The notes below the pieces were generated by a model that was not told where the DNA came from, searched no databases, and was given only the letters and a program-made list of their open reading frames with translations. Position numbers and translations under genes: made by a program. This document shows, one piece after another, positions 6,880-7,239 of a stretch of 7,239 bases of DNA. Source of the stretch: Nitrospiraceae bacterium (lineage in GTDB: Bacteria; Nitrospirota; Thermodesulfovibrionia; Thermodesulfovibrionales; UBA9159); assembly GCA_003453735.1 (NCBI GenBank), contig DMNE01000454.1:14400-21638 (forward strand). The letters are read 5' to 3'. Each line of letters begins with the position of its first letter. The stretch's first letter is position 1.

Positions 6880-6911
6880 TTTGGCAAAGCCGAGAGGACC
6901 TTGGGTTTTTA

Positions 6912-6922
6912 CCGAAGTTCGG
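6912..6922. promoter_or_regulatory. Short palindrome CCGAAGTTCGG upstream of ygbA
   Basis: This site has perfect 5-bp arms around one central base, about 67 bp upstream of the ygbA extended -10. It lies 3 bp from a second, longer palindrome. It could be a regulator binding site; I do not recognise the motif, and it does not look like an NsrR box or an FNR/HcpR-type box. Confidence 0.25.
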
Positions 6923-6925
6923 CAT

Positions 6926-6940
6926 AACTGCCAGGCAGTT
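6926..6940. promoter_or_regulatory. 15-bp perfect palindrome AACTGCCAGGCAGTT, candidate operator
   Basis: Two 7-bp arms (AACTGCC and GGCAGTT) surround a single central A, the geometry of a dimeric transcription-factor site. It lies about 81 bp upstream of the ygbA extended -10, a distance more typical of an activator site than of direct repression. The cognate regulator is not in the window. Confidence 0.35.
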
Positions 6941-6959
6941 TAACGGCATGGCGGCTGAA

Positions 6960-7239
6960 GGTTTTAGGAACGGTTTATCAAGAAGATGAAAATCCCGGTT
7001 TCGGTCCCCTTAGCCGAACACTCCCTGGCTGCGGAGAGACGGATAGGCGACTCTGGTAGGTACGGTGCTGCTCTACTCCATCATTCACCTGTAATTTCCT
7101 CATTTGCACACTTCGCCCAGTTTTTTGCAGAGCGCCTGCCACAGAACCGGGTACACAGCGACTTGTATGCTATTCCCCGCTGCTTTGCCCCTATGCTTAG
7201 CTCCATGTCTAAATGCTATCATATTTTGTTATAAAAATA
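6960..7239. other. Stretch to the window edge with no supportable gene
   Basis: I see no recognisable protein, tRNA or rRNA here. An 82-codon plus-strand frame (6986-7234) has no good ribosome site and no family resemblance. A 41-codon minus-strand frame (7081-7206), basic and with three cysteines, also lacks a ribosome site. The last 30 bases are strongly AT-rich and, on the minus strand, include TATGAT (7218-7223), which could be a -10 for transcription toward ygbA. The region may be a long upstream segment, the remains of a decayed gene, or the flank of a gene beyond the edge. Confidence 0.4.

Noticed and set aside
6918..6936. Sigma-54 type promoter (TGGCA...TGC on the minus strand, within the palindrome)
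   Set aside because: The GG and GC doublets are about 9 bp apart, not the required 12, and the TTGC element is poor.
7081..7206. 41-codon basic, cysteine-containing minus-strand peptide upstream of ygbA
   Set aside because: No Shine-Dalgarno precedes the ATG, no family is recognised and the length is within chance expectation. Kept only as a note in the non-coding entry.
6986..7234. 82-codon plus-strand frame near the window end
   Set aside because: It has no convincing ribosome site and no hydrophobic, catalytic or family pattern. The opposite strand is equally unconvincing.
1..7239. CRISPR array, tRNA, rRNA, insertion sequence or attachment site
   Set aside because: No regularly spaced repeats, cloverleaf, rRNA-like blocks, transposase frames or terminal repeats were visible on either strand.

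Overview
The window looks like part of a Gram-negative genome. It encodes two TolC-type outer-membrane channels and an EmrA-type periplasmic adaptor, which only make sense in a cell with two membranes. Base composition is moderate (roughly half GC by eye), and intergenic spacing in the efflux cluster is mostly very tight. The protein style would fit Nitrospirota or a deltaproteobacterial-type lineage, but that placement is a weak inference and nothing in the window proves it.

Positions 1-6252 (+ strand) hold a stacked multidrug-efflux locus. It begins with the last 82 codons of an RND (HAE1-type) inner-membrane pump. One base later comes a TolC-family outer-membrane factor (251-1561). This is followed by the wreck of a MacAB-type ABC exporter (1558-2152), a second TolC-family outer-membrane factor (2168-3481), an EmrA-type membrane fusion protein (3482-4630) and an EmrB-type 14-TM MFS drug/proton antiporter (4720-6252). 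Up to 4630 the intact genes touch or nearly touch, which indicates co-transcription. The likely working units are RND + first TolC, and second TolC + EmrA + EmrB.

The most informative part is 1558-2152. The start of a MacA-like adaptor (about 33 codons) runs in frame straight into the C-terminal part of a MacB-like permease, so one internal deletion removed most of the adaptor, the ATPase and most of the permease. The remnant then gathered a nonsense codon, a loss of two codons, two 1-nt frameshifts and loss of its stop codon. The missing stop leaves the reading frame open into the second TolC gene, a trap for automated start calling.

The emrA-emrB gap (4631-4719) is unusual for this locus. 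emrB has a GTG start with no clear Shine-Dalgarno, and a tiny SD-preceded ORF (4688-4723) ends across that GTG. This suggests either translational coupling or a 1-nt frameshift in the emrB N-terminus.

Beyond emrB the arrangement changes. A convergent minus-strand gene encodes a small cysteine-rich YgbA-family protein ('nitrous oxide-stimulated promoter' family; nitric-oxide-stress regulon in E. coli). Its upstream region has a textbook extended -10 promoter and two short perfect palindromes. The remaining sequence to 7239 contains no gene I can support.

I did not find a convincingly new biological system here. The best leads are the decayed macA'-'macB fusion, the emrB start arrangement and the ygbA upstream region.
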